From Actinomycetota bacterium (lineage in GTDB: Bacteria > Actinomycetota > Actinomycetes > Mycobacteriales > Micromonosporaceae), in the NCBI GenBank assembly GCA_005885555.1, contig VAWN01000016.1, positions 11,667 through 62,412 on the forward strand: a stretch of DNA of 50,746 nt, given 5' to 3'. The position numbers and the translations under genes were made by a program. The notes beneath the pieces are model-generated. The model saw only the letters and a list, made by a program, of their open reading frames with translations, did not search any database and was not told the origin of the DNA. Each line of letters opens with the position of its first letter. The stretch's first letter is position 1. This document shows, one piece after another, positions 10,101 to 25,444 of this stretch.

Positions 10101-10483
10101 TGCCCGAGCCGGAGCTGGCCCGACCCGAGCTGCACACGCCGTTCGTGGCGCCGCGCGACGACCTGGAACGCTCGATCGCGCAGGTGTGGTGCGAGCTGCT
10201 CGGCGTCGAGCGGGTCGGCGCCGACGACAACTTCTTCGACCTCGGCGGCCACTCCCTGCTCGTTTCGGAACTGAGGACCCGGCTGGCCGGGATGCTGGGA
10301 CGCGAGGTGTCGATGGTCGAGCTGTTCCAGTACCCGACCGTCGGATCGCTGGCCGGGTACCTGAGCCAGGCGGCGGCGCCGCAACAGAGCGCGCCGACGG
10401 ACCGTGCGCGGGCGCGCCGCCACGCCCTGCCGCAACGTCAACAGACCGCCGCGCGCCGCGCGCAGTCCCGGATCGGAGGGTGA
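7178..10483 (+). CDS. NRPS module C-A-PCP, predicted to activate L-serine
   Basis: 1101 residues. The start ATG overlaps the previous stop and has GGAGGAG upstream. The condensation domain (about 25-440) has the intact HHLISDG motif (His159, His160, Asp164) and would accept the 3-hydroxyacyl chain. The adenylation domain (470-960) has YTSGSTGRPKG, NLYGPTEA and NGKVDR. Aligning its core to the GrsA-Phe pocket gives D-V-W-H-V-S-L-V-D-K, close to the classic Ser code DVWHLSLIDK. The carrier protein (980-1055) has Ser1026 in GGHSL. Serine at this point, followed by a PKS module with KR and DH, is how the 4-amino-2,4-pentadienoate unit of rakicidin-type depsipeptides arises. No epimerase domain is present. 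Confidence 0.93.
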   Translation: MSNLDERIAALAPEKRALFAKLMREQSREENAFPISVMQQGIWFLEQLKPHNPAYVIPAAVRISGPLDAGVLRAAVNEIVRRHEPLRTTFRLREGRPAQVVAAELTLDLPEVDLRSAGDLATQIDATLHEPFDLAAGPLLRVRLLRTGDEEYVLVVAMHHLISDGWSVGILVAELSALYEAYLAGRPCPLPDLAIQYGDFATWQQRWLREADLGADLAYWRAHLAGAPPVLELPTDRPRPAVQGFNGASVPFELPATVLGRLDGLAKRHGATTYMALLAVFQILLHRYSNQDDIVVGVPMANRTRAEIEPLIGFFVNTLPVRTDLGGDPDFVEVLRRVRDGCLGAYSHQSVPFERVVAELKPPRDLSRPPIFQVSLSYQSDPLPTLAMAGVRLRRLPLRADGARFDLELQFFADDGALRGWFEYDRDLFDESTMARLAGHFRRLTELVLVHPDQPVDLLPLLDAVERQRILHQGNATGRSWPDGWLHQCFERQVERDPGAAALRFDGHTLTYAQLNTRANQLAHRLRRLGVGRDVLVGVCMQRCVELVVSLLAVLKAGAAYVPLDPGYPRARLAYMLADAKVPVLLAQRDVLAGLDTGDAEVLCVAELAETLAGESAANPDVAVDGEDLAYVIYTSGSTGRPKGVPNVHAAIRNRLLWMQDAYRLDGTDRVLQKTPFSFDVSVWEFFWPLMAGATLVVARPEGHKDSRYLAETIRAEAITTVHFVPSMLQVFLREPDAARCPSLRRVVCSGEALPRDLQERFFATSDAALYNLYGPTEAAVDVTAWTCRSDGDPRPVPIGFPIANTRMHVLDRYLQPVPVGVPGELHIGGRNLARGYLNRPRLTAEKFIPNPFEPGARLYRTGDLARYRDDGAIEYLGRLDHQMKLRGFRIELGEIESVLTGHPSVREALVVAREFGAGDVRLVAYVVAGAGRPGADELIGHLKQRLPEYMVPSAFVTLPALPLTPNGKVDRAALPEPELARPELHTPFVAPRDDLERSIAQVWCELLGVERVGADDNFFDLGGHSLLVSELRTRLAGMLGREVSMVELFQYPTVGSLAGYLSQAAAPQQSAPTDRARARRHALPQRQQTAARRAQSRIGG

Positions 10484-10488
10484 TCGGC

Positions 10489-16193
<5,705 letters not shown>

Positions 16194-16197
<4 letters not shown>

Positions 16198-19100
16198 GCG
16201 CCACCGACCTGGGCAACCTGTCGCCCGCCGAGAAACGCGCACTGCTGGCCGACCGGCTGCGCGCCCGCCACCCGGGGCGCCACCGGTTCCCCGCGTCGTT
16301 TCCTCAGCAGCGGCTGTGGTTCCTGGAACGCCTGGCACCGGGCAACGCGGCGTACAACATCCCGAGCGCGGTACGCATCCGCGGCCCGCTCGATCTGGAC
16401 GCCTGGCGGCGGGCCTGCCTGGAGATCGTGCGGCGGCACGAGGCGCTGCGCACCACCTTCGACGAGGTCGATGGGCAGCCGGTCCAGGTGATCGCCGAGC
16501 GGTCCGAGCCGGAGTTCACCGTCGTCGACTGCGCGCACCTGCGCGGCCCGGGGGGCGAGGCGGAGATCCAGGCGCTGGCGCGCGCGGAGTTCGCCCGGCC
16601 ATTCGACCTGCGGACCGGTCCGCTGCTGCGGGTCAGGTTCCTGCGCCTGGCACCGGACGAGCACGTGCTGCTGCTGACCATGCACCACATCGCGGCCGAC
16701 CTGTGGTCCATGTCGGTCGCCGTCGGCGAACTGGTCGCGCTGTACCGGGCCTACCGGACCGGTACCGACCCGGCGCTGCCCGCGCTGCCCATCCAGTACG
16801 CGGACTACGCGGTCTGGCAACGCCGGCGGCTCGACGGCCGGCTGTTGGCCGCCGACGTGGAGTACTGGAAGCAGGCCCTCGCCGACGCGCCACCCGCCCT
16901 GGACCTGCCCACCGACCACCCCCGGCCGGCCGTGCAGACCACCAACGGCGGATCGTGCCCCTTCGAACTGAGCGGGCCGGTCACGTCGGACCTGCGGGCG
17001 CTGAGCCAGCGGGAGGGCACGACCCCGTTCATGACCCTGCTGGCCGCGTTCCAGGTGCTGCTGCACCGGTACAGCCGCCAGGACGACATCGTGGTCGGGG
17101 TACCGGTGGCCAACCGGGGGCGGCCGGAGATCGAGCGGCTGATCGGGTTCTTCGTGAACACCCTCCCGCTGCGCACCGACCTGTCCGGCCGGCCGACGTT
17201 CCGCGAGCTGCTCGGCCGGGTACGGCAGGTGTGCCTGGGCGCCTTCGCCCACCAGGAGCTGCCCTTCGAGCGGCTGGTCGAGGAGCTGCAGCCGCCCCGG
17301 GACCTGTCCCGCTCCCCGGTGTTCCAGGTGTCGTTCATCTTCCAGAACATCGCGCTACCGGAGTTCGACGTGGCCGGCTTGAAGCTGGAGGCGCTCGACG
17401 TGCCCGGCTCCACCGCCCGCTTCGACCTGGAACTGGAGGTGTTCGACCGGCCGGAGACCATCGCCGGCCGGTTCGCGTACAACAGCGACCTGTTCGACGC
17501 GGCCACCGTCGCGCGACTGTCCCGGCACCTGGCGCTGCTGGTGCGCAACCTGCTCGCCGACCCGGACCGGCCGGTCACCGAGGTACCGATGCTCGGCGCC
17601 GACGAGGAGCGCCGCCTGCGCCTGCAGTGGAACGACACCTACCGGCGCTGGCCCGAGCCGTTGCTCGCGCACGAACGCTTCGCGCGGCAGGCGGCGCGGA
17701 CGCCGCGGGCCGAGGCGGTGCGCGACGTGGACACCGTCCTGCGGTACGGCGAACTGGACCGGCAGGCCAACCAGCTGGCGCACCGGTTGCGGCGTGCCGG
17801 CGTCGGGCCGGACGTGCTGGTGGGCATCTGCCTGGACCGGTCGCCACAGATGCTGGCGGCGATGCTGGGCGTGCTGAAGGCCGGCGGCGCCTACGTACCG
17901 CTGGACCCGGGCTTCCCGCCCGACCGGATCGCCTTCATGGTGGCCGACTCGGGGCTGCCGGTACTGCTGACGCAGCGGCCGGTCCTGGAGCGGCTGGACG
18001 ACCGGCTGGGCGGCGTCGAGGCCGCCGTCTGGTGCCTGGACGAGATCCGCGAGGAGCTGGCGGCGGAGTCGGGTACGGCGCCCGGCGTGGCGGTGGACCC
18101 GGCCGACCTGGCCTACGTCATCTACACCTCCGGCTCGACCGGACGGCCGAAGGGCGTGCAGATCCCGCACGGCGCGCTGGGCAACTTCCTGTACGCGATG
18201 GAGGAGCGGCCCGGCATCGAGCCCACCGACGCGCTGCTGGCCGTCACCACGCTGTCGTTCGACATCGCGATGCTCGAACTGCTGCTGCCCCTGGTCGTTG
18301 GGGCCCGGGTCGTGCTGGCCGGCCGGGAGCTCGCCGCGGACGGGGAGCGGCTGGGCGACCTGCTCGCCGCTTCCGCGGCGACCGTGATGCAGGCGACGCC
18401 GGCCACCTGGCGGATGCTGCTGGACGCCGGCTGGCCCGGCCGCCCCGGCCTGCGGGTGCTCGTGGGCGGTGAGGCGCTGCCCGAGGAGCTCGCGCAACGG
18501 CTGCTGGCCACGGGCGTGACGCTGTGGAACATGTACGGACCGACCGAGACGACGATCTGGTCCTCGACGGGCCGCGTGGGCGCCGGCCCGGTCTGCATCG
18601 GCGAGCCGATCGCGAACACCGACCTGCAGGTACTCGACGAGGCCGGCCGGCTGGCGCCGCTCGGCGTCCCCGGCGAGCTGTACATCGGCGGCGCCGGGCT
18701 GGCTCGCGGGTACCTCGCCCGGCCCGACCTGACCGCGCAGCGCTTCGTGCCCAACCCCTACCCCGACGGCCGCTGCGACCGGCTGTACCGCACCGGTGAC
18801 CTGGTGCGCCGCCGCGCGGACGGCGGCATCGAGTTCCTCGGCCGGCTGGACCACCAGGTCAAGCTGCGCGGGTTCCGCATCGAGCTCGGCGAGATCGAGT
18901 CCGTGCTGGCCCAGCAGCCGGCCGTCCGGCAGGCGGTGGTGACGGTCCGCGAGGACACCCCGGGCGACCAGCGCCTGGTGGCCTACGTGGTACCCGACGA
19001 CGCCGCGACCCCCGACGACGAGGCCGCGCCCGCCGAGGTTACCGCCAGCAACCAGTGGCGCCACGTCTGGGACGCCGCCTACGACCAGGCCCTCGACGAC

Positions 19101-20816
19101 CAGGCCCTCGACGACCGGGCCCTCGACGACCTGGACCCGAATTTCGACATCCGTGGGTGGAACAGCAGCTACACAGGCGTTCCGATCCCGGCCGAGCAGA
19201 TGCGCGAATGGGTCGCGCACACCGCGGAGCTCGTGCTCGACCGCCAGCCGCGCTCCGTACTCGACATCGGCTGCGGGACGGGCCTGATCCTCTTCCAGGT
19301 CGCGGCCCAGTGCGAGCGGTACTGGGCAACCGACATCTCGCCGGTCGCCCTGCGGAACCTGCGGCGGCATCTCGACGGGCCGGGTCACGGCGCCGGCCGG
19401 GTGGAGCTGTTCGAATGCCCGGCCGACAAGGTGGACACGCTACCCGACGGACGGTTCGACATCGTCGTGCTCAACTCGGTCGTGCAGTACTTCCCCGACG
19501 AGGAGTACCTGCTGCGCGCCCTGGACGCCGCGGTCGCGCGGGTCGCGCCGGGCGGCGTGCTCCTCGTCGGGGACGTGCGCAGCCTGCCGCTGCTGGAGTG
19601 CTTTCACGCATCGGTACAGGCGACGCGGGCCGCACCGGAACTGCCGCCGGAGCAGGTGCTGGAGCGGATCCGCCGCGCGGTCGCCGACGACGAGGAACTG
19701 GTCATCGATCCGCGCCTGTTCACCGCGCTGCCCGCCCGCCTGCCGCAGATCACCGGCGTGCGGGTACTGCCGAAGCGGGGCAGCCACGGCAACGAGATGA
19801 CCCGCTTCCGCTACGACGTGCTGCTGACCGTCGACGGAGCCGACACGACCGGCACCGTCGGCGGGGCGGCCGAGCCCACCGGGGCCGGCGAGTGGCTGGA
19901 CTGGACGGCGCAGGAGTTGACGGTACCGGCCCTGCGCGCCCGGCTGGCCGAGGACCGCCCCGATCTGCTGGCGATCCGCGACGTGCCCAACGCCCGGCTG
20001 CGCCCGTACCTCGACATCGTGCGCCGCCTGGCCGCCGGGGAACCCCCTGCCACCGCAGGACCCGCGGCCGCTGCAGAACCCGTGGACGGCGCGGCCGACC
20101 CGGACGAGCTGTGGCGGCTGGGCCGGGAGACCGGGTACCGGATCGACCTGGACTGGTCCCGGCACGGTCCGGACGGGCGCTTCGACCTGGTGGTCCGGCG
20201 CTGCGACGGCAGTGGGCAACCGGCGTGGACGGTACCGCCGGCGGCGGATCCGTTGCCCTGGGCCGCCTACGTCAACGGCGTGGCGCGCCGCCGGGCGCGC
20301 GCGCTGCTGCCCGCGCTGCGGGCCGGCCTGAGCCGGCGGCTGCCCGACTACATGGTCCCCTCGGCGTACGTGCTCCTCGACGCGTTGCCACTGTCGCCCA
20401 ACGGCAAGGTCGACCGCACGGCCCTGCCTGCGCCCGACAGCAGCCGCCGGGCCACGGCTGCCACGTACCTGGCGCCCCGCAACGCCGTCGAGCAGGTACT
20501 GGCCGGGATATGGGCCGAGATCCTGGGGCTGGACCGCGTCGGGGTACTCGACGACTTCTTCGCCCTGGGCGGTCACTCGCTGCTCAGCACCCGCGTCGTC
20601 GCCCGGATCCGGGACGCGTTCCAGGTGGACCTGCCGCTGCACCGGGTCTTCAGCGAGCCGACCGTGGCCGGACTGGCCGAGGCGCTGCTGGGCGGCGGCC
20701 GGCGCGAGGTCGTCGAGCGGACCGCCGAGCTTGTGATCAAGCTGAGCACGCTGTCCGACGAGCAGGTGGCCCAGGCGCTGGGCAGCAGCGGGCCGGCCGG
20801 GGAGGAGCACCGATGA
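16194..20816 (+). CDS. NRPS module C-A-NMT-PCP, predicted N-methylglycine (sarcosine)
   Basis: 1540 residues; ATGA overlap with the PKS gene and GGGGGAGG upstream. The C domain has HHIAADL (His164, His165, Asp169), with Leu in place of the usual Gly. The A domain has YTSGSTGRPKG and MYGPTETT. Its pocket reads D-I-L-Q-L-G-M-I-W-K, one residue from the Gly code DILQLGLIWK. An N-methyltransferase is inserted between cores A8 and A9 (about 950-1370): FDIRGWNSSYTG at the front, SAM-binding VLDIGCGTG near 1022, and NSVVQYFP. The A10 motif NGKVDR is near 1402 and the carrier Ser1462 is in GGHSL. A Gly pocket with an NMT predicts sarcosine, the residue that follows APD in rakicidins. A 15-bp triple repeat lies at the front of the NMT insert. 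Confidence 0.94.
19083..19127 (+). repeat. Three in-frame 15-bp tandem repeats in the NMT domain
   Basis: The unit GACCAGGCCCTCGAC occurs twice exactly and a third time with one change (CAG to CGG). It encodes the pentapeptide DQALD/DRALD in the linker just before the methyltransferase core. It keeps the frame, so it is probably a tolerated length polymorphism. Confidence 0.9.
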
Positions 20817-23800
20817 CCGCCTCACCACGGGTGAACCTCTCTGCCGGTCGGCTGGAGCTGCTGGCGAACCTGCTGCGCGCCGAGGGCGTCGACCGGACCG
20901 CGCGGCAGGCCGTGGTGCGCCGCGCCGACCCTTCCGCCCCGGCACCGCTGACCTTCGCCCAGCGCCGGCTGTGGTTCCTCGACCGGTTCACCGCCAACCG
21001 CACCGCCTACGTCATCCCGGCCACGCTACGGGTGCGCGGCGACTTCCGGCCCGAGGCGTTCAGCGACGCCTGCGCGGAGGTGGTCCGCCGGCACGAGGCG
21101 CTGCGGACGGTGTTCTTCGAGGTTGAGGGGCGTCCATTCCAGCAGGTGCGGCCCGACCTTCCGCCGGAGGTGCGGGTGGTCGACCTGCGCGATCGGCCCG
21201 CGCAGGCACGGGCGCAGGAGGTCAGCCGCCGTACCGAGCGGCTGCTGGACCGACCGTTCGACCTGAGCACCGGTCCGCTGCTGCGGGTGGAACTGCTGCG
21301 CTGCACCGGCGACGAGACGCTGGTACTGCTGGCCATCCATCACATCGTCGCCGATCAATGGTCAATGGGTGTGCTGATGCGCGATCTGGTCGAGCTGTAC
21401 TCGGCGCGGATATCCGGCGGCGCCGCACAGCTGTCCGAGCTGGCGATTCAGTACCCGGACTTCGCGGCCTGGCAACAGGATCCGGCGTCGACGGCCGGGT
21501 GGGCGGCCGAGCTGTCCTACTGGGTACAGCGGCTGGCCGGCGCGCCCGCGGAGACCGGCCTGCCGCTCTCCCGGCCGCGGCCGAAGGAGAAGACCTACCG
21601 GGGTGCCGGCCTGCCCGTCGAATTGCCGGCCGCGCTCGTGGCCAAGCTGCGCGCGCTGGCCCGCGACGAGGGTGCCACCGTGTTCATGGTCCTGGCCGCC
21701 ACCCTCGCCGCGCTGCTGTACCGGGTCAGCGACAGCGAGGACGTGGTCATCGGTACCCCGGTGGCGAACCGGCCACTCGCCGAGATCGAGCCGCTCATCG
21801 GGTTCTTCGTGAACATCCTGGCGCTGCGCACCGACCTGTCCGGCAACCCGACCTTCCGCGACCTGCTGCAACGGGTGCGCGGCGGGTGTCTGGAGGCGTT
21901 CGAGCACCAGGCGGTACCGTTCGAGCGCGTCGTGGAGGAGGTACAGCCCGAACGGTCGCTGTCCCGTACCCCCCTGTTCCAGGAGAACGTGCCGTTCCCG
22001 GCCTGGAACCACGGCGCGCTGCAGGTGCAGCCGCTTGCGGTCGAGTCGAGGACAGCCAAGTTCGACCTGCTGCTCGACCTGTTCGAGGACGGCCCGCGGA
22101 TCTGGGGCCGGCTGGAGTACAGCGTCGACATCCTCGACGAGGACCGGGCGCGCCGGCTGGTGGGGTACTTCCGGCGGCTGCTGCAGGCGCTGGTCGCCGA
22201 TCCGGACCAGCGCATCGGCGAGGTGGCCCTGCTCGGGCCGGACGAACGCCGGGCGGTCGCGGCGCTGGGCCGCGGGCCGGTGGCCGAATGGCCCGACGCG
22301 GGATGGGCGCATGAGCTGTTCGAGCGGCAGGCCCGGGTCACGCCCGACGCGGTGGCGGTGCGGTTCGCCGGTACCGACGTCAGCTACGCCGAGCTGAACC
22401 GCCGGGCGAACCGGTGGGCGCACCGGCTGCGGCGGCTGGGCGTGGACCGCGACGTGCTGGTCGGGGTCAGCGTGGAGCGTTCGGTGGAACAGGTCGTGGG
22501 GCTGCTGGCGGTGCTGAAGGCCGGCGGCGCATACGTACCGCTGGACCCGGCGTACCCCCGTGCCCGGCTGGCCGACATGCTCGACGACTCCCGGGTACCG
22601 ATCCTGTTGACGCAGCGCCGGGTGCTGGCCGGGCTGCCCCCGGTCACCGCCTGCGTACTGTGTCTGGACGACCCGGCGCAGGAGCCGGCCGCCGAGCCGG
22701 ACACCGACCTCGCCGTGCCGCTGCGCGCCGGGGATCTCGCCTATGTCATATACACGTCGGGATCGACCGGCCGCCCCAAGGGCGTGCTGAACGTGCACGG
22801 TGCCCTGCGCAATCTGGTGCTGTGGATGCAGGACCTGCTGCCGCTCGACGCCCGCGACCGGTTGCTGGTGAAGACTCCCATCACGTTCGACGCGTCGGTC
22901 ATCGAGTACTTCTGGCCGCTGATCGCCGGCGCCGCCCTGGTGGTGGCACGGCCGGACGGGCACAAGGACAGCCGGTACCTCGTCGACACCATCGAGGCGG
23001 AAGCCGCCACCGTCCTGCAGGTCGTTCCATCGATGCTGCACCTGCTGGTCGGCGAGCCGGGCCTGGCGCGGTGCCCGAGCCTGCGGTACCTGCTCGCCGG
23101 CGGCGAGGAGCTGACCCGGGAGTTGCAGGAGGCGTTCTTCGCCCGGTCGGGGGCCGATCTGGTGAACTTCTACGGTCCCACGGAGACGGCGGTCAACGCG
23201 ACCGCCTGGGTGTGCCGGCGCGACGACGACCCGCGGCCGGTGCCGATCGGCTTCCCCGCCGCCAACTCGTACACGTTCGCGCTGGACCGGTTCGGCCGGC
23301 CGGTACCCGTGGGTGTGGCCGGCGAGCTGTACATCGGCGGGCCGGGCGTGGCGCGGGGGTACCTGAACCGGCCGGAGCTGACCGCCGAGCGGTTCATCCC
23401 GGATCCGTTCGCCACCGATCCCGCCGCCCGCATGTACCGCACCGGCGACCTGGCCCGCTACCGGGACGACGGCGCCATCGAGTACCTCGGGCGGCTGGAC
23501 CACCAGGTGAAGCTGCGCGGTTTCCGCATCGAGCTGGGCGAGGTCGAGGCGGTCCTGGCCGGCCATCCGTCGGTACGCCGGGCGATCGCGATGGTGCGTA
23601 CGGTCGGCGCCGGGGACGCGCGGCTGGTGGCCTACGTGTCCGGCGCCCCCGAGCTGACCGCCGCCGAGCTGACGGCTCTGGTAAAGCAGCGGCTGCCGGA
23701 GTACATGGTGCCCTCGGCGTTCGTCTTCCTACCTCAGCTGCCGATCCTGCCCAACGGCAAGGTGGACCGGAACGCCCTGCCCGCGCCGGCGCTGTCGCGT

Positions 23801-25444
23801 CCGGAGCTGGACTCGGCCTACGTGGCGCCGCGCGACCCGGTGGAGCGGTCCATCGCGGAGATATGGGCGCGGCTGCTGGGTATCGCCCGGGTGGGCAGCC
23901 ACGACAACTTCTTCGAGCTGGGCGGCCACTCGCTGCTCGCGACCCAGCTCGCCGCCCAGATCGGCACCGCGCACGGAGTCCGGCCGCCCATCCGCGACCT
24001 GTTCGACAACCCGACCGTCGCCGGGCAGGCGGCCTGGGTCCGCGCGCAGACCGCGTCCGGGGCCGCGGCCGCCGGTACCATCCCGGTGGCCGACCGGGAC
24101 GGCGCGCTCCCCCTGTCCTTCCCGCAGGAACGGTTGTACCTGCGCCATCCGGTGGCGGTCGACGACCCGTACCACAACGTCGTCACCGCGGTGCGGATCG
24201 CCGGACGGCTGGACGCGGCGACCCTGACGCGCAGCCTGGACGACCTGGTGCGCCGCCACGAGGCGCTGCGTACCCGCATCGTCGGCGACGCCTCGTCCGC
24301 GCGTCAGGTGGTGGACGCCGGGGGCCGCTGGCCGCTGGCCGTCGTCGACCTGCGCCACCTCGACCAGGACGACCGGACGCGGGAGCTGCACGTCATCGTC
24401 GAGGACGAGGCGCACCGCTCCTTCCGCCCGGCCGAGGGACCGCTGATCCACGGGGCGGTCGTCACGACCGCGCCCGACGAGGTCGTGCTGGTCCTGACGA
24501 TGCATCACCTCGTCACCGACAACTGGTCGTACGGCGTCCTCGTCCGTGACCTCGCGGAGCTGTACGAGGCACACGTCGTGGGTCGCGAACCCCGGCTGCC
24601 CGAACTGCCCATCCAGTACCCGGACTTCGCCAAGTGGCAACGCGACCAGCTGGCCTCCGGCGCCTTCGACGAGCACCTGCGGTACTGGCGGGCGCAGCTC
24701 GCCGACGCGCCGGGTACCCCCGGCTTCGCCGTGCCCGACCACCAGCGCGGCGACGGCGCATCCGGCTACACCCACGCGTTCCGACTGGGTGCCGCGGCCC
24801 GGGACGGCTTGGCCGCGATCGGCCGACCGGCCGGTGCCACCTTGTTCATGGTGCTGCTGGCCGCCTTCGACGTGTTGCTGTACGCGTACTCGGGCAGTAC
24901 CGACCTCGTCGTCACCTTCCCCGAGTCCGGCCGGCAGCGCGCGGAGACCGAGGACCTCGTCGGTTACTTCGTCAACAACCTCGCCCAGCGCTGCGACCTG
25001 TCCGGCGACCCCACCTTCCGCGAACTGGTCGCGCAGGTCCGCGAGCGGACCCTGGCCGCGCACGACCACCAGGGCGTCGCGCTGCGGTCGTCCGGGCAGT
25101 TCGCTGGCGCCGACCCGTCCCGCATCGCGTTCAACCTCCTCAATGCCTCGGTACCCGCACTGAATCTGTACGGGCTGCGTGCCGAACCGCTGACCACCGA
25201 AGGCGCGTACGTCTTCGCCGAGGTGCTCACCGAGCTGAAGCCGGCCGAGGTGGACCTGGCGCTCATCATGCGCGAGGACGGGGACGGGCTGCGCGGCATG
25301 TGGCTCTACTCGCCCGAGCGCATCGACGCACGGGTCCTGGAGGTACTGACGCGTCAGTGGGCGCCGCTGGTCGACCTCGTCGTGGCCCGGCCCGACCGGA
25401 CCATCGGCGACCTGACCCGGGAACTACGGCAGGGAGTGCGGTGA
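20813..25444 (+). CDS. Terminal NRPS module C-A-PCP-C, residue unknown, release by terminal C domain
   Basis: 1543 residues; the ATG overlaps the previous stop (ATGA) with GGGGAGGAG upstream. C1 has HHIVADQ (His176, His177, Asp181). The A domain has YTSGSTGRPKG, FYGPTETA and NGKVDR. Its pocket aligns as D-A-I-Q-L-G-F-V-N-K, which I cannot match to a known residue; in particular it is not the Asn code DLTKLGEVGK. The carrier Ser1040 is in GGHSL. A second C domain (about 1096-1540) has HHLVTDN (His1231, His1232, Asp1236) and ends the protein, with no carrier or thioesterase after it. It probably releases the chain, most simply by macrolactonisation with the 3-hydroxyl of the acyl chain. The next gene starts on this stop codon. 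Confidence 0.92.
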   Translation: MTASPRVNLSAGRLELLANLLRAEGVDRTARQAVVRRADPSAPAPLTFAQRRLWFLDRFTANRTAYVIPATLRVRGDFRPEAFSDACAEVVRRHEALRTVFFEVEGRPFQQVRPDLPPEVRVVDLRDRPAQARAQEVSRRTERLLDRPFDLSTGPLLRVELLRCTGDETLVLLAIHHIVADQWSMGVLMRDLVELYSARISGGAAQLSELAIQYPDFAAWQQDPASTAGWAAELSYWVQRLAGAPAETGLPLSRPRPKEKTYRGAGLPVELPAALVAKLRALARDEGATVFMVLAATLAALLYRVSDSEDVVIGTPVANRPLAEIEPLIGFFVNILALRTDLSGNPTFRDLLQRVRGGCLEAFEHQAVPFERVVEEVQPERSLSRTPLFQENVPFPAWNHGALQVQPLAVESRTAKFDLLLDLFEDGPRIWGRLEYSVDILDEDRARRLVGYFRRLLQALVADPDQRIGEVALLGPDERRAVAALGRGPVAEWPDAGWAHELFERQARVTPDAVAVRFAGTDVSYAELNRRANRWAHRLRRLGVDRDVLVGVSVERSVEQVVGLLAVLKAGGAYVPLDPAYPRARLADMLDDSRVPILLTQRRVLAGLPPVTACVLCLDDPAQEPAAEPDTDLAVPLRAGDLAYVIYTSGSTGRPKGVLNVHGALRNLVLWMQDLLPLDARDRLLVKTPITFDASVIEYFWPLIAGAALVVARPDGHKDSRYLVDTIEAEAATVLQVVPSMLHLLVGEPGLARCPSLRYLLAGGEELTRELQEAFFARSGADLVNFYGPTETAVNATAWVCRRDDDPRPVPIGFPAANSYTFALDRFGRPVPVGVAGELYIGGPGVARGYLNRPELTAERFIPDPFATDPAARMYRTGDLARYRDDGAIEYLGRLDHQVKLRGFRIELGEVEAVLAGHPSVRRAIAMVRTVGAGDARLVAYVSGAPELTAAELTALVKQRLPEYMVPSAFVFLPQLPILPNGKVDRNALPAPALSRPELDSAYVAPRDPVERSIAEIWARLLGIARVGSHDNFFELGGHSLLATQLAAQIGTAHGVRPPIRDLFDNPTVAGQAAWVRAQTASGAAAAGTIPVADRDGALPLSFPQERLYLRHPVAVDDPYHNVVTAVRIAGRLDAATLTRSLDDLVRRHEALRTRIVGDASSARQVVDAGGRWPLAVVDLRHLDQDDRTRELHVIVEDEAHRSFRPAEGPLIHGAVVTTAPDEVVLVLTMHHLVTDNWSYGVLVRDLAELYEAHVVGREPRLPELPIQYPDFAKWQRDQLASGAFDEHLRYWRAQLADAPGTPGFAVPDHQRGDGASGYTHAFRLGAAARDGLAAIGRPAGATLFMVLLAAFDVLLYAYSGSTDLVVTFPESGRQRAETEDLVGYFVNNLAQRCDLSGDPTFRELVAQVRERTLAAHDHQGVALRSSGQFAGADPSRIAFNLLNASVPALNLYGLRAEPLTTEGAYVFAEVLTELKPAEVDLALIMREDGDGLRGMWLYSPERIDARVLEVLTRQWAPLVDLVVARPDRTIGDLTRELRQGVR

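Noticed and set aside
6455..10441. Minus-strand frame of 1328 codons opposite the NRPS gene
   Set aside because: It is the mirror of real coding DNA at high G+C, with His/Val/Gln-rich text and no recognisable domain.
8629..10488. Long upstream extension of the frame that ends at 16197
   Set aside because: The extension overlaps the Ser NRPS in another frame, is Arg/Gly/Pro-rich with no domain, and a GTG with GGAGGG at 10489 gives a normal KS start.
20813..25444. Asn as the last residue, as in rakicidin
   Set aside because: The pocket read from the sequence is far from DLTKLGEVGK, and no Asn-hydroxylase gene lies in the window.
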